Positions 25,811-34,661 are shown, numbered from the stretch's first letter. The stretch is 64,000 nucleotides of DNA from CAZBYL01 sp964496275 (GCA_964496275.1 CAZBYL010000004.1:4314-68313), one strand, 5' to 3'. Made by a program: numbers and translations. The notes: generated by a model from the letters alone, not told the origin.

Positions 25811-26612
25811 TTAACTTCTCCCTGTAGAGTTCCGGACGGCGGAATTCCAGAGTCCGTAAAAATTTTCTTTCGCTGGAAACTTTTTCCGTGTCAAATTCCG
25901 TAAAAACAAGAGCCTCCTCTTCTCCGAGCTCAACAAGTATTTCTCCGTCGGGGGCGATGACCATTGAGTTTCCGCCGAAGAGAGTTTTGCCTGTTTTTCC
26001 GCATCTGTTGCAGGCTACTATATACATCATATTTTCGATAGCTCTTGCCTGCAGCAGTGTACGCCAGTGAGCGATTCTCGGCATTGGCCACTGAGCCGAG
26101 ATGAAGAGAACTTCCGCGCCTTCCACTGCGTAGAGACGGAACCATTCGCAGAAGCGGAGATCATAGCAAATGGCAAGACCGCACTTGATATCGCCTATGT
26201 TGAACAGAGTCCTTGAATTGCCCGCACCGAGATATTTGTCCTCGTTCATGAGGGCAAAGAGGTGTGCCTTGTCATAGTACGCCGCATATTCGCCGCTGGG
26301 AGTTATTACCATCGCGCGGTTCATTGCTCCATCGTCGGTGAGAGCCAAAACGGAACCGCCCGCAAACCAGCAGTTGTATTTTTTTGCAAGTTCTCCGAGG
26401 AATGCAGCAGCTTCGCGTGCTTCCGGATCTCCGTAAAACCCCGGCTCGCTGATGGCGTAGCCTACGTCCCAGATTTCAGGCAGCACCAAAACTGTCTCGG
26501 AATCCGAACTGATATATTTTTGCTCAAGCAACGCCGCAAGACGGGCATAATTACCATCCCTGTCTCCGATTTTAACGTCTGTCTGAATAATTCCGACTCT
26601 GAGAAGCGACAT
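25800..26612 (-). CDS. Carbon-nitrogen hydrolase, nitrilase superfamily (omega-amidase-like)
   Basis: About 270 residues with the nitrilase triad: Glu in LVLPEIWD, Lys in YYDKAHLF and Cys in GLAICYDLRFCE. Fold-typical segments include GNSMVIAPDGEI near the C-terminus. Related enzymes hydrolyse amides such as alpha-ketoglutaramate or N-carbamoyl compounds. The start is ATG at 26612 with AGGGTGG about five bases upstream, and the upstream extension to 26648 has no ribosome site. Its 3' end overlaps the start of the GGDEF sensor gene, an unusual coupling between an amidase and a signalling protein. Confidence 0.88.
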   Translation of the reverse strand: MSLLRVGIIQTDVKIGDRDGNYARLAALLEQKYISSDSETVLVLPEIWDVGYAISEPGFYGDPEAREAAAFLGELAKKYNCWFAGGSVLALTDDGAMNRAMVITPSGEYAAYYDKAHLFALMNEDKYLGAGNSRTLFNIGDIKCGLAICYDLRFCEWFRLYAVEGAEVLFISAQWPMPRIAHWRTLLQARAIENMMYIVACNRCGKTGKTLFGGNSMVIAPDGEILVELGEEEALVFTEFDTEKVSSERKFLRTLEFRRPELYREKLIEN

Positions 26613-26713
26613 TGATACCACCCTAACAAAGTTGATTAAAAAAGCCAAGATATGCTATCGTGTATTGTACACTATATAGCTGAAATAATAGTATGATTTT
26701 GTTAAATGAGATG

Positions 26714-26929
26714 TTAACTTGGCATGTTTGAGAGTAGTTCGTCTATTTCTTCTCTATCTCTGTTTTTTTCAGAGGATTTTTCAAATGTCAGAGTGAGCGC
26801 GGCGCCCTCGGCTGTGCCTTTTGGAAGGTACTCAATGGGAATGTTTATTTCGTCCGCGTTTTCCCCTAGCAGCAATCTGCAAATATTGCCGTTAACGGAG
26901 TCTACAAAGACTTCTGTGCTTTTTTTCAT
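26714..26929 (-). CDS. DUF3006 small protein
   Basis: 71 residues with the DUF3006 pattern: a beta-strand FVDSVNGNICRLLLG, then INIPIEYLPKGTAEGAALTLTF, then a charged helix. The function is unknown. DUF3006 genes often sit beside ComEC/Rec2-like metallo-hydrolase genes, as here: its ATG overlaps the stop of that gene by four bases (ATGA), so they are translationally coupled. Confidence 0.8.
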   Translation of the reverse strand: MKKSTEVFVDSVNGNICRLLLGENADEINIPIEYLPKGTAEGAALTLTFEKSSEKNRDREEIDELLSNMPS

Positions 26930-27828
26930 TTCGCCGGCACCAGCCTTTCGCTTGGGTATGTGATACTATTGCCGTCTGTTTCGATTACGATGTCTCCGTC
27001 CGCAGTGTCCATGCGTCCGGCTCCGCTTTTTTTAAGCGCGCGAACGACCTCTCTGTGAGGAAATCCGTATGAGTTGTCGCGTGAGTAGCTCAGTATAACG
27101 ATGGATGGATTGACCTGTCTGAGCATAGACGTGTCTGTCCCGTTGCTGCTGCCGTGGTGAGCCGCCTTTAGCACGGCAGCGGACGGCAGAGGGCTGATGG
27201 ATGCTCTTTCGGCCCTTTCCATGTCGCCTGTCATGAGAAATGCAACTTTGCCGTACCGCAGCAGGAATACGAGCGAGTTATTGTTTGTGTCGCTTGCGGT
27301 GCCGCGTATAAAATTTTCTGCGGGAGCCAGCACTTCTATTTCAGCTCCGCTGAAGTTTTCGGCATATCCCCGTTTGGGGCGGCCGAAGGGTATGTTGTTT
27401 CTTTTTATCGTGAGGTAGAAATTTTTCTGAATGGAAGAGCCGTGGTTGTAGCCGGAGTCCCACACCTTGCCTATCTCAAAATTGCCGATGACTTCACCCA
27501 TTCCGCCAATGTGGTCCGAGTGCCCATGTGTGGCTACGAGCAGGTCTATCTTTTCTATGCCTCTGGCTTTGAGGTAGCGCACGACGCTCTTTCCGCCCTC
27601 TTTTGTTCCTGCGTCAACCAGAATTGTTTTTTTATCGGGGAACATGAAGAGGAAGGAGTCTCCCTGTCCCGCGTCGATAGCGTGAAATTGGAGCGATTCG
27701 CCGAAGGACGTGCCTGTTTGAGTTTGAGAGAAGAGGGCGGCGGCCGTTATAACAATGGACGCAGCGGCGATTATAAATTTTTTTGAAAAAATATTTTTGC
27801 GCCTTGCTCGGCGGTTGTAAAAGGACAA
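26926..27828 (-). CDS. ComEC/Rec2-like metallo-beta-lactamase-fold hydrolase
   Basis: 300 residues. The N-terminus has a single membrane helix or signal anchor (FIIAAASIVITAAALF), then an MBL-fold domain like the C-terminal part of ComEC: HAIDAGQGDSFLFMFP, VDAGT, the metal motif ATHGHSDHIGG, MTGDME, and KAAHHGSSNGT. It lacks the ComEC channel domain, so it is a free-standing exported or membrane-anchored hydrolase, perhaps a nuclease or phosphodiesterase. The start is TTG with GGGAGG about seven bases upstream. It is coupled to the DUF3006 gene and divergent from the AEC transporter. Confidence 0.88.
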   Translation of the reverse strand: MSFYNRRARRKNIFSKKFIIAAASIVITAAALFSQTQTGTSFGESLQFHAIDAGQGDSFLFMFPDKKTILVDAGTKEGGKSVVRYLKARGIEKIDLLVATHGHSDHIGGMGEVIGNFEIGKVWDSGYNHGSSIQKNFYLTIKRNNIPFGRPKRGYAENFSGAEIEVLAPAENFIRGTASDTNNNSLVFLLRYGKVAFLMTGDMERAERASISPLPSAAVLKAAHHGSSNGTDTSMLRQVNPSIVILSYSRDNSYGFPHREVVRALKKSGAGRMDTADGDIVIETDGNSITYPSERLVPAK

Positions 27829-27887
27829 AATAAATCCTCCCTTGCGGTATAATAGAAAAAATCAGACGCGCTGAAAGGATGTCCCCT

Positions 27888-28832
27888 ATGCTGGGTTTCA
27901 CTCTCGTCGCTCCGCTTATGGCTATAATTATAACCGGGAATCTTCTTCGTAAGTATGGATTTTACAGCGAAAGCGATATAAAAACACTGACAAAAACATT
28001 ATATTGGGTGATTCTGCCTCCGCTTCTTTTCCGCACGACTTTTATATTGGGAAAAGAGCTTCTTGTGCAGTCGCATCTTTTGATATCTCTGAACCTTTGC
28101 TACATCTTTTCTATCGCGGCGGCGTGGACTTGCGCCGCTCTGTTTCTGCACAGAGGAGACAGGAAGAGAATAGCCGTGTCAGCATTCGCATGTATCCGCT
28201 CAAACAATATTTATTTGGGCTTTCCTGTGATGTATCTTGCTCAGGGGGATATAGGCCTGCATAATTCGTCCGTATATTTGGCGGTCAGCACTATTTCTTT
28301 TCAGTTATTCTCCATTCTTGTAGGCGAGCTTGTTATGTCGGGCAAACTGAGCAAAAAGAGCGCTCATACGATTGTGAAACGCGTTGTTACAAACCCTTTG
28401 GTCGTTGCCTGTGTTTTCGGTGTCGCCGCAGCTTTTCTCGGACTGGATAAGCTGCCCAAAGTGCTCGACGAACCTATGAAGCTTATGGGGAACGCCGCTA
28501 CGGCAATTGCTCTTCTCGCACTCGGCGGGACTCTTGACCTTTCGCGTATGAGCCGAGTGATAAGAATGATTCGTTCCACTTGGGGAGATATTCTTTTGAA
28601 GGTTATTCTGCACCCGGCTTTGATGTATTTCTTCCTCACGATTTTTCCAGTGCCGCGCCCGCTGCTTCAGGCGACCGTCATGCTGAGCTCCATGCCTACG
28701 GCGGTCAACTGTTTTATCGTTGCCCGTGAGATGGATATGGACGGAGATTATGCTGCCGACATTGTGGCTTCAACCACGGTGTTGGGCGCTCTCACAATAC
28801 CGATCTGGGCTAAGATTTTGGAAATTATATAA
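27888..28832 (+). CDS. AEC-family (auxin efflux carrier type) transporter
   Basis: About 314 residues with roughly ten hydrophobic helices in two halves, typical of the AEC/BASS-fold permeases (for example MAIIITGNLLRKYG near the N-terminus and SSMPTAVNCFIVAREM near the C-terminus). Bacterial relatives export or import malate, malonate or amino-acid-like organic anions. The frame is open from an ATG at 27879 that lies against the AAGG ribosome site, so the ATG at 27888, nine bases on, is the likely start. A TATAAT at 27848-27853 probably belongs to its promoter, but no good -35 is seen. The substrate is unknown. Confidence 0.85.
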   Translation: MLGFTLVAPLMAIIITGNLLRKYGFYSESDIKTLTKTLYWVILPPLLFRTTFILGKELLVQSHLLISLNLCYIFSIAAAWTCAALFLHRGDRKRIAVSAFACIRSNNIYLGFPVMYLAQGDIGLHNSSVYLAVSTISFQLFSILVGELVMSGKLSKKSAHTIVKRVVTNPLVVACVFGVAAAFLGLDKLPKVLDEPMKLMGNAATAIALLALGGTLDLSRMSRVIRMIRSTWGDILLKVILHPALMYFFLTIFPVPRPLLQATVMLSSMPTAVNCFIVAREMDMDGDYAADIVASTTVLGALTIPIWAKILEII

Positions 28833-28865
28833 AATCGCAAGCGCCATGCGGCACAGATAAAAATA

Positions 28866-28902
28866 AAGACGGAGCCCCGATTTGCACGGAGTTCCGTCTT
28901 TT
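28866..28902. terminator. Bidirectional terminator between convergent genes
   Basis: AAAGACGGA (28866-28874) pairs with TCCGTCTTT (28894-28902). T-rich tracts follow on both strands, serving the AEC gene and carbamate kinase. Confidence 0.85.
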
Positions 28903-28919
28903 GTTGTTTTTTTGCGGCT

Positions 28920-29882
28920 TTACGCCATTGTAATGACTGTTCCCTCTCTGCCTTCGAGAGCGTCCACTGCTTTGTAGAGCGAGGTTATTATGGCTTTTTT
29001 GCCGGGGAAGCGGCGGGCAAATTTGATTGCCGCCATGACTTTGGGCAGCATGCTTCCCGGTGCGAAGTGCCCTTCTTCTATGTATTGGATTGCTTCCGCT
29101 ACAGTGATGTTGTCGAGCACTTTCTGATTCGGTTTGTTGTAGTTCAGGCAGACCTTATCGACTTCCGTGAGGATGAGGAGCACGTCTGTCTCCATGTCTT
29201 CGGCAAGCCGCTCCGCCGCAAGGTCTTTGTCTATTACCGCGGCGACTCCTGTAAGCGAACCGTCAAGGTTTTCTATAACGGGAATACCGCCGCCGCCCGC
29301 CGTGATCACTATCGTTGAGTCCCAAAGACGCTTGACTGATTCTATCTCTGCGATTCTTTTGGGGTTCGGGGATGCGACTACTCGTCTCCAGCCGCGGCCG
29401 GCATCCTCTTTCATTGTGAAGCCCTTTTCTTCCGCTATTTTTTTTGCTTCTTCTTCCGAATAGAAGGGGCCGATTGGTTTTGTCGGGTTTTTGAAAGCTT
29501 TATCGTTTTCGTCAACGATTACCTGTGTGACGAGCGTGACGACGGGGACGTTGCGGTTGCGGTTTCTGAGCGCGTCGCGCAGACTTTGCTGTATCTGGTA
29601 TCCGATGTAGCCCTGGCTCATCGCTCCGCATACGTCGAACGGCATTGCGGGAAGTTTGGGGTCGTTCTTTTCAGCTATGTCCTGTCCGAGCGCAATGCGT
29701 CCCACCTGAGGTCCGTTGCCGTGGACGACTGCCATTTCATACCCCTGGGTGCTGATATCTGCTAAGAATTCACATGTTTTGCGGACTACTTCAAGCTGGG
29801 CTTCCGCTGTGGCGGGTGAGCCTGCTTCCTGAAGTGCGTTGCCTCCGAGGGCTACTACAACTTTTGTCGATTTTGAGTCCAT
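28920..29882 (-). CDS. arcC: Carbamate kinase
   Basis: About 320 residues, the usual length. Motifs of the amino-acid-kinase fold are clear: VVVALGGNAL, VVHGNGPQVGRI, the carbamate-kinase-specific VVASPNPKRI, VITAGGGGIPVI, VIDKDLAAERLA and GSMLPKVMAAI. It makes ATP from carbamoyl phosphate and ADP in fermentation of arginine, citrulline or ureides. The GTG at 29891 is only about three bases from AGGAG, so the ATG at 29882 is preferred. No arginine deiminase or carbamoyltransferase gene is adjacent, so its source of carbamoyl phosphate is outside the window or differs from the standard pathway. Confidence 0.93.
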   Translation of the reverse strand: MDSKSTKVVVALGGNALQEAGSPATAEAQLEVVRKTCEFLADISTQGYEMAVVHGNGPQVGRIALGQDIAEKNDPKLPAMPFDVCGAMSQGYIGYQIQQSLRDALRNRNRNVPVVTLVTQVIVDENDKAFKNPTKPIGPFYSEEEAKKIAEEKGFTMKEDAGRGWRRVVASPNPKRIAEIESVKRLWDSTIVITAGGGGIPVIENLDGSLTGVAAVIDKDLAAERLAEDMETDVLLILTEVDKVCLNYNKPNQKVLDNITVAEAIQYIEEGHFAPGSMLPKVMAAIKFARRFPGKKAIITSLYKAVDALEGREGTVITMA

Positions 29883-30052
29883 AACAAACACACGCTCCTT
29901 GTTTTAGAAAAGTTTAATGTTTATATGAAGTTCCTCTATTATAAACTAAACCGAGGTTTGAGTTCAATATTAAATATTAAGAAATTTGGCAAATCGCAAA
30001 AATTTTTTTCCAATGCAGCTTGAAAAGCCGCAGTGTCAAAGAATGTATAGGA

Positions 30053-30090
30053 GACCCCCCCGCTGTTTGCAGGTGCTTGGCGGGGGGGTC
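30053..30090. other. Very GC-rich hairpin between pepF and arcC
   Basis: GACCCCCCCGC (30053-30063) and GCGGGGGGGTC (30080-30090) form a perfect 11-bp stem with a 16-base loop and a run of seven G-C pairs. Neither strand has a clear T tract directly after it, so it is not a textbook terminator. It may end or process the pepF transcript. Confidence 0.6.
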
Positions 30091-30155
30091 GTTTGCATGT
30101 TATTTTTAAAAAGCGCTAAACTTTGTTTGCGGATAAGGTTTCGTATGTTTTATGT

Positions 30156-32000
30156 CTATCCCAGCAGAGTTTCCGTTTCCGCAAGTGTTTCTTCAAACAG
30201 TTTTATTACTTCCGTCACGGGTTTTTCCGTACTCATGTCAACTCCCGCGTCTTTGAGCAGATTTATCGGGTAGTCGGAGCCTCCCATAGTAAGGAAGCGC
30301 AGATATCTCTCTCTCGCCTTTTCTCCCTCTTTTTCTATCGCCGATGCGAGCGCGGTCGCGGCCGAGAATCCTGTGGCGTACTGGTAGACATAGAAGGGGT
30401 TGTAGAAGTGCGGTATTCTCGCCCACTCTATTTTGAGAGCGTCGTCCACTATAATGTCCGTGCCGTAATACTTTGTGTTCAGTTCGTACCAGAGGGCGCA
30501 GAGACCGTCGGGCGTTGTGTCCCCGCCTGATGCTGCGCGGGCGTGAACCTCGCGTTCAAATGAGGCGAACATTGTTTGGCGGTATACTGTTGTTCTGATG
30601 TTCTCCAGCCTTCTGTTGAGCAGATAGAGTTTCTTTTTCTTATCCTTTGTGTCTCGTATCAGATGGTTCAGGAATAGAACTTCGTTTGTGGTTGAGGCTA
30701 CTTCTGCGGTGAATATGCAGTAGTCCGCCGTGGGGTAGGGGCGGTTTTTTCTTGAGTAGTAGCTGTGCATGGAGTGCCCCATCTCATGTACGAGAGTGGA
30801 TACGTCATTCAGACTGTTTGTGTAGTTCATGAAGATGTATGGGTGAGTCGCATAGCAGCCCCATGAGTACGCGCCGCTTCTCTTTCCTCTGTTGGGAAAT
30901 ACGTCGGCCCAGCCCTCTTCGAGTCCCTGTTTTATCAAAGAGATGTATTCCTCTCCGAGCGGTGCAAGGGATTCAAACATCATCTGTTTCGCACTGCTCC
31001 ATGAGATGTCTTTGAACGGGTCGGAGGTGAGCGGCGTGTATATGTCGTACATGTGCAGCTCTTTTACCTTTAGAGCTTTTTTGCGCAGAGCCACGTAGCG
31101 GTGCATCGGAGCAAGGTTTGACTCGAGAGTGTCAACGAGTTTGTCGTATACGGATTCGGGAATGTTGTTGCCGCTCAAAGCAGCGGCCAGGGGAGATTTG
31201 TATTTGCGGACCTCCGCGTAGAACTTTGCCCCTTTGAGCATTCCGTCAAAGGTTGCTCCGAGTGTGTTTTTCATCTCTGTGTATGGCTTGTAGAGAGAGT
31301 CAAAGGCCGCTTTGCGAACCGTGCGTTTTCTCGACCTCAGATATGATACGGCTCTTTCTTCCGACATCTCCGTGAGTTTTCCGTCCTCGTCCTTTATGGA
31401 TTCAAACTTCATATCTGCGTTTGTCAGCATAGAGAACGCGTTATCCGCCACTCCCGCCATGTCTCCGGTGCGCGCGATTATCGCCTCTTCCGCCTGCGAC
31501 AGTATGTGGTCTCTTTCGCGCAGTATTTCTTTCAACGGAAATGAGTAGTCGCCCAGTATGGGGTTATCGATGTATTCTCCGAGCGTTTTTTCGGGAAGCG
31601 CGAGAAGCTCGGGCGTTATGAAGCTCTGAGCAGCCGAAAACTCAACGGCCAGTCCGGAGACTCTGTTCGCAGGTCCTTGGTATTTTGACTCCGCCGTGTC
31701 CTCGTGGCTTTTCATGTGCGCGTACACTATGAGTTTTTCGAGCGTCATCGAGAGTTCGTCGCGCAGTTTAAAACATTCGAGCAAAGTGTCCGCGCCGCAA
31801 CACAGCCGCCCCGCGTATGCCGGAATCTCTTTTATGCGCTCCTTTATAGTTTTGAAATCGGACTCCCACGCCGATTCGTCTTTATAAATGTCGCATATTT
31901 TCCATTTATAAGTTTGCGGTACGTCCTGCCTTTCGGGAAGAACCGAACCGCTGCCCAATTCGAGTTCGGAAATAGCTTTATCCTCAAGTTTTTTATCCAT
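30156..32000 (-). CDS. pepF: Oligoendopeptidase F (M3 metallopeptidase)
   Basis: About 614 residues. The zinc site HEMGHSMHSYYS is the M3 HExxH motif, with the third ligand Glu further on in the CIFTAEVASTTNE helix. N- and C-terminal helical lobes have normal family length. The enzyme cleaves short peptides in the cytoplasm, which suits a peptide-fermenting organism. GGAGG lies ten bases before the ATG at 32000; the upstream extension to 32069 passes through a terminator hairpin and is rejected. It lies downstream of crcB, separated by that hairpin. Confidence 0.93.
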   Translation of the reverse strand: MDKKLEDKAISELELGSGSVLPERQDVPQTYKWKICDIYKDESAWESDFKTIKERIKEIPAYAGRLCCGADTLLECFKLRDELSMTLEKLIVYAHMKSHEDTAESKYQGPANRVSGLAVEFSAAQSFITPELLALPEKTLGEYIDNPILGDYSFPLKEILRERDHILSQAEEAIIARTGDMAGVADNAFSMLTNADMKFESIKDEDGKLTEMSEERAVSYLRSRKRTVRKAAFDSLYKPYTEMKNTLGATFDGMLKGAKFYAEVRKYKSPLAAALSGNNIPESVYDKLVDTLESNLAPMHRYVALRKKALKVKELHMYDIYTPLTSDPFKDISWSSAKQMMFESLAPLGEEYISLIKQGLEEGWADVFPNRGKRSGAYSWGCYATHPYIFMNYTNSLNDVSTLVHEMGHSMHSYYSRKNRPYPTADYCIFTAEVASTTNEVLFLNHLIRDTKDKKKKLYLLNRRLENIRTTVYRQTMFASFEREVHARAASGGDTTPDGLCALWYELNTKYYGTDIIVDDALKIEWARIPHFYNPFYVYQYATGFSAATALASAIEKEGEKARERYLRFLTMGGSDYPINLLKDAGVDMSTEKPVTEVIKLFEETLAETETLLG

Positions 32001-32020
32001 TTTTGACAAACCTCCGATAA

Positions 32021-32054
32021 AAAAATTACACAACATGAGTATTGTGTAATTTTT
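32021..32054 (-). terminator. Terminator between crcB and pepF
   Basis: AAAAATTACACAA (32021-32033) and TTGTGTAATTTTT (32042-32054) form a perfect 13-bp stem with an 8-base loop, extended by CGAT/ATCG at the base. On the minus strand it ends in TTTTTTT directly before the pepF ribosome site. It either ends the crcB transcript or attenuates pepF. Confidence 0.8.
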
Positions 32055-32095
32055 ATCGCGTATATGCAAGGGTTATTTCGGAAGTTATTTCAAAA

Positions 32096-32473
32096 TCAGG
32101 CGAAAAGAAAAAGGAACATCGAACGCCCCAAATATATTGCGCATAGGCAGAGAGCCACGCTGAGCAGCGCGTAAATAAGCGCGGAAGAAAAGCGCCCGCT
32201 TGATATGAGTTCCATTGTTTCCAGTGAAAATGTTGAAAATGTTGTAAATCCTCCGCACAACCCTGTCTTGAAAAAAAGTACGACGGCGGGGTGCAGGCTA
32301 TCAAAGTGAATTGCTGAGAGAGCGACAAATCCGATTACAAAAGCTCCGATAAAATTTATGAGCAGGGTCGCCACAGGAAAACTCACCTGAGCGAACAGGG
32401 GCAGAGAGCCCATAAAATATCTGAGCGAAGCCCCAATAAATCCGCCCGCGCCTACGGCAAAAAACTCAACCAT
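32096..32473 (-). CDS. crcB: CrcB/Fluc fluoride channel
   Basis: 125 residues with four transmembrane helices and family signatures GGFIGASLRYF, NFIGAFVIGF and GGFTTFSTFS. Fluc proteins are dual-topology dimers that let fluoride leave the cytoplasm. A TATAAT box on the minus strand (32521-32526) lies about 50 bases upstream, without a clear -35. GGAGG precedes the ATG. No fluoride riboswitch was recognised in the leader. A single-gene crcB implies a homodimer. Confidence 0.92.
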   Translation of the reverse strand: MVEFFAVGAGGFIGASLRYFMGSLPLFAQVSFPVATLLINFIGAFVIGFVALSAIHFDSLHPAVVLFFKTGLCGGFTTFSTFSLETMELISSGRFSSALIYALLSVALCLCAIYLGRSMFLFLFA

Positions 32474-32628
32474 GCAAATTCCTCCGAAAAGAACAATAAT
32501 TTATAGGCAACACGACGTAAATTATACACCAGTCAGTGTATCTTGTTTGTTTTTTTCAGACTTTCAAATTACAATTATGCGGTATGACAATCATGCACAG
32601 CTTGTGCCGGAAGCGGGGTAATTTACCA

Positions 32629-33801
32629 ATGAAATACAATTTCGATAAGTACATCGACAGGAGAAACACCGACTGTGAAAAATGGGACGGACTGGAAGAA
32701 GAATTCGGCCGCGGCGACCTGCTTGCCTTCTGGGTAGCGGACATGGATTTTCCCGCGCCTCCCGAAGTTTTGGAGGCTATACACAAAAAAGTTGACCAGG
32801 GCGCTCTCGGATATCCCACGATGCCCAAGGGGCTCTATGATGCCATAAGAACGTGGGAAGAGAAGAGACACGGCTGGAAATTTGACAACAGCGCAATAAC
32901 ATGGGCGCCCGGAGTTGTGGCGGGGCTCTCATTTGCCGTGATGGCGCTCACCAAGCCGGGGGATGGGGTAATAATACAGACGCCGATATACCCTCCTTTT
33001 TTCAGAACGGTGCGCGAAGCTGGCAGGATAATCAACGAAAATCCTCTTAAATATGAAAACGGACGCTACGTGATGGATATTGAGGGGCTTGAGAAGCTCA
33101 TTACGCCCACATGCCGCACGCTGCTCCTTTGCAGTCCGCACAACCCGGTGGCGCGGGTGTGGAGCAGGGAAGAGCTGACAGCCCTCGCCGACCTTGCCAA
33201 ACGCCGCGATATGATTATCATTGCCGACGAAATACACCAGGATTTGATTTACAGCGACGCAAAGCACATACCCCTCGCATCTCTTGACGAAGAGACGGCT
33301 TCCCGTGTGATAACCTTTGTCGCCCCGAGCAAGACCTTCAATATTGCCGGTATGAAGGCTTCCGTCGCCGTGATTCCCGACCCGAAACTGCGCGCTCAGT
33401 ACATATCGGTGCTTGAAAGATTCCACCTGAATTCCGTGAATATACTGGGCATAACGGCCATGCAGACGGCTTACTCAAAGTGCGGCGAGTGGCTTGACGA
33501 GCTGATGGCATATCTTGAGGTCAACAGAGACTACACGGAGAAATTTATAAAGGAGCGTATGCCAAAGGCTCACATGGACCATCCGGAAGGAACATATATT
33601 TTCTGGATAGATTTCACGGGCTATGGTTTTGATGCGGACAGTCTCGAAAAGTTCCTCGTGGAAGAGGCCGGAGTCGCTCTCAACAGGGGGCTGAACTTTG
33701 GAAGCGCGGGCAACGGTTTTGCGCGTATAAACATCGGAACGACACACGCCCAGCTCAAAGATGGGCTTGAAAAAATAGCTCTCGCTCTCGAGAAGAGGTA
33801 G
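32629..33801 (+). CDS. PLP-dependent C-S lyase, MalY/PatB family
   Basis: 390 residues of the aminotransferase class I/II fold. The N-terminal motif FWVADMDFPAPPEV is diagnostic for MalY/PatB-type cystathionine beta-lyases. The PLP lysine is in APSKTFNIAGMKAS, and other PLP contacts are CSPHNPVARVW and IADEIHQDL. It should cleave cystathionine or cysteine to pyruvate, ammonia and a thiol in the cytoplasm. The start is ATG at 32629 behind GGGG; the longer frame from 32536 has no ribosome site. The next gene starts nine bases after its stop, so the two are co-transcribed. Confidence 0.9.
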   Translation: MKYNFDKYIDRRNTDCEKWDGLEEEFGRGDLLAFWVADMDFPAPPEVLEAIHKKVDQGALGYPTMPKGLYDAIRTWEEKRHGWKFDNSAITWAPGVVAGLSFAVMALTKPGDGVIIQTPIYPPFFRTVREAGRIINENPLKYENGRYVMDIEGLEKLITPTCRTLLLCSPHNPVARVWSREELTALADLAKRRDMIIIADEIHQDLIYSDAKHIPLASLDEETASRVITFVAPSKTFNIAGMKASVAVIPDPKLRAQYISVLERFHLNSVNILGITAMQTAYSKCGEWLDELMAYLEVNRDYTEKFIKERMPKAHMDHPEGTYIFWIDFTGYGFDADSLEKFLVEEAGVALNRGLNFGSAGNGFARINIGTTHAQLKDGLEKIALALEKR

Positions 33802-33810
33802 GAGCCCAAA

Positions 33811-34590
33811 ATGGCTAAGACTCCGGTACCGGTTCGTTTCTGCCGCTTTATGGTTGATGGGCGTTCATATTCGGGACAGATAAGGGATAACTCCGTGGAT
33901 ATCGTGGAGGGTGATGTTTTTACATCTCTTACCCAAATGAGGCTGAGCTACCCCCTTGAGAGAGTAAAATTTTTGCCTCCGACAATGCCGAAGAAAATAT
34001 GGTGCATCGGAAGAAATTATGCGGGGCACGCAAAAGAACTGAACCACGAAATACCTACTGAGCCGCTTGTGTTTCTGAAAGCGACTTCCGCAATCACAGG
34101 CAGCGGCGACTTTATCAGAATACCAAACTGGGCCGGAGCCGTGCACTATGAGGGTGAGCTTGCCGTCGTAATAGGCCGTTCGGGAAAGAATATTTCCGAG
34201 AGCGAAGCTTTGGACTATGTGGCGGGTTACTCCATAATGAACGACGTAACCGCGCGTGAGATGCAGAAACGGGACGGACAGTGGATGCGCTCAAAGAGCT
34301 TCGATACCTTTGCTCCGTTCGGCCCCGCCGTGCTGATGCAGAAAGAGCTTCCGCCATCTACGGTGCTGAGAACTCTGGTCAACGGCCGTGTCAGGCAGCA
34401 GTCGGAAATCTCCGATATGATATTCTCCGTGCCGCGCATCATATCGCACATAAGCCGCTTTGCCACACTTGAGCAGGGCGATGTGATTGCAACCGGCACT
34501 CCTGAGGGTGTCGGCGCGATAGTGCCGGGTGATGTTGTTGAAGTCGAAATCGACGGAATAGGACGGCTCAGAAATATCTGCACGGAGTAG
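33811..34590 (+). CDS. Fumarylacetoacetate hydrolase-family protein
   Basis: 259 residues with the FAH fold: KIWCIGRNYAGHAKEL, PLVFLKATSAITG, the metal-binding Glu pair in VHYEGELAVVIG, NDVTAREMQ, KSFDTFAPFGP and the C-terminal GDVIATGTPEGVG. Family members cleave or decarboxylate beta-diketo or oxaloacetate-like acids, and acylpyruvase and oxaloacetate decarboxylase activities are common for this short form. AGGTAGGAG precedes the ATG. It forms an operon with the C-S lyase and is ended by a strong terminator. The link between the two activities is not clear. Confidence 0.88.
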   Translation: MAKTPVPVRFCRFMVDGRSYSGQIRDNSVDIVEGDVFTSLTQMRLSYPLERVKFLPPTMPKKIWCIGRNYAGHAKELNHEIPTEPLVFLKATSAITGSGDFIRIPNWAGAVHYEGELAVVIGRSGKNISESEALDYVAGYSIMNDVTAREMQKRDGQWMRSKSFDTFAPFGPAVLMQKELPPSTVLRTLVNGRVRQQSEISDMIFSVPRIISHISRFATLEQGDVIATGTPEGVGAIVPGDVVEVEIDGIGRLRNICTE

Positions 34591-34626
34591 ATATTTTTAC
34601 TTTCAAAATAATTTGAATTGTTAATT

Positions 34627-34661
34627 ATCGGCGCGGGAATAAAATCCCGCGCTGATTTTTA
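34627..34661 (+). terminator. Terminator of the lyase/FAH operon
   Basis: GCGCGGGA (34631-34638) pairs with TCCCGCGC (34645-34652), extended by ATCG/TGAT, followed by TTTTTATTT. Confidence 0.9.

Noticed and set aside
32474..32540. Fluoride riboswitch upstream of crcB
   Set aside because: The short leader lacks the conserved fluoride-aptamer blocks; only a -10 box and a ribosome site are visible.
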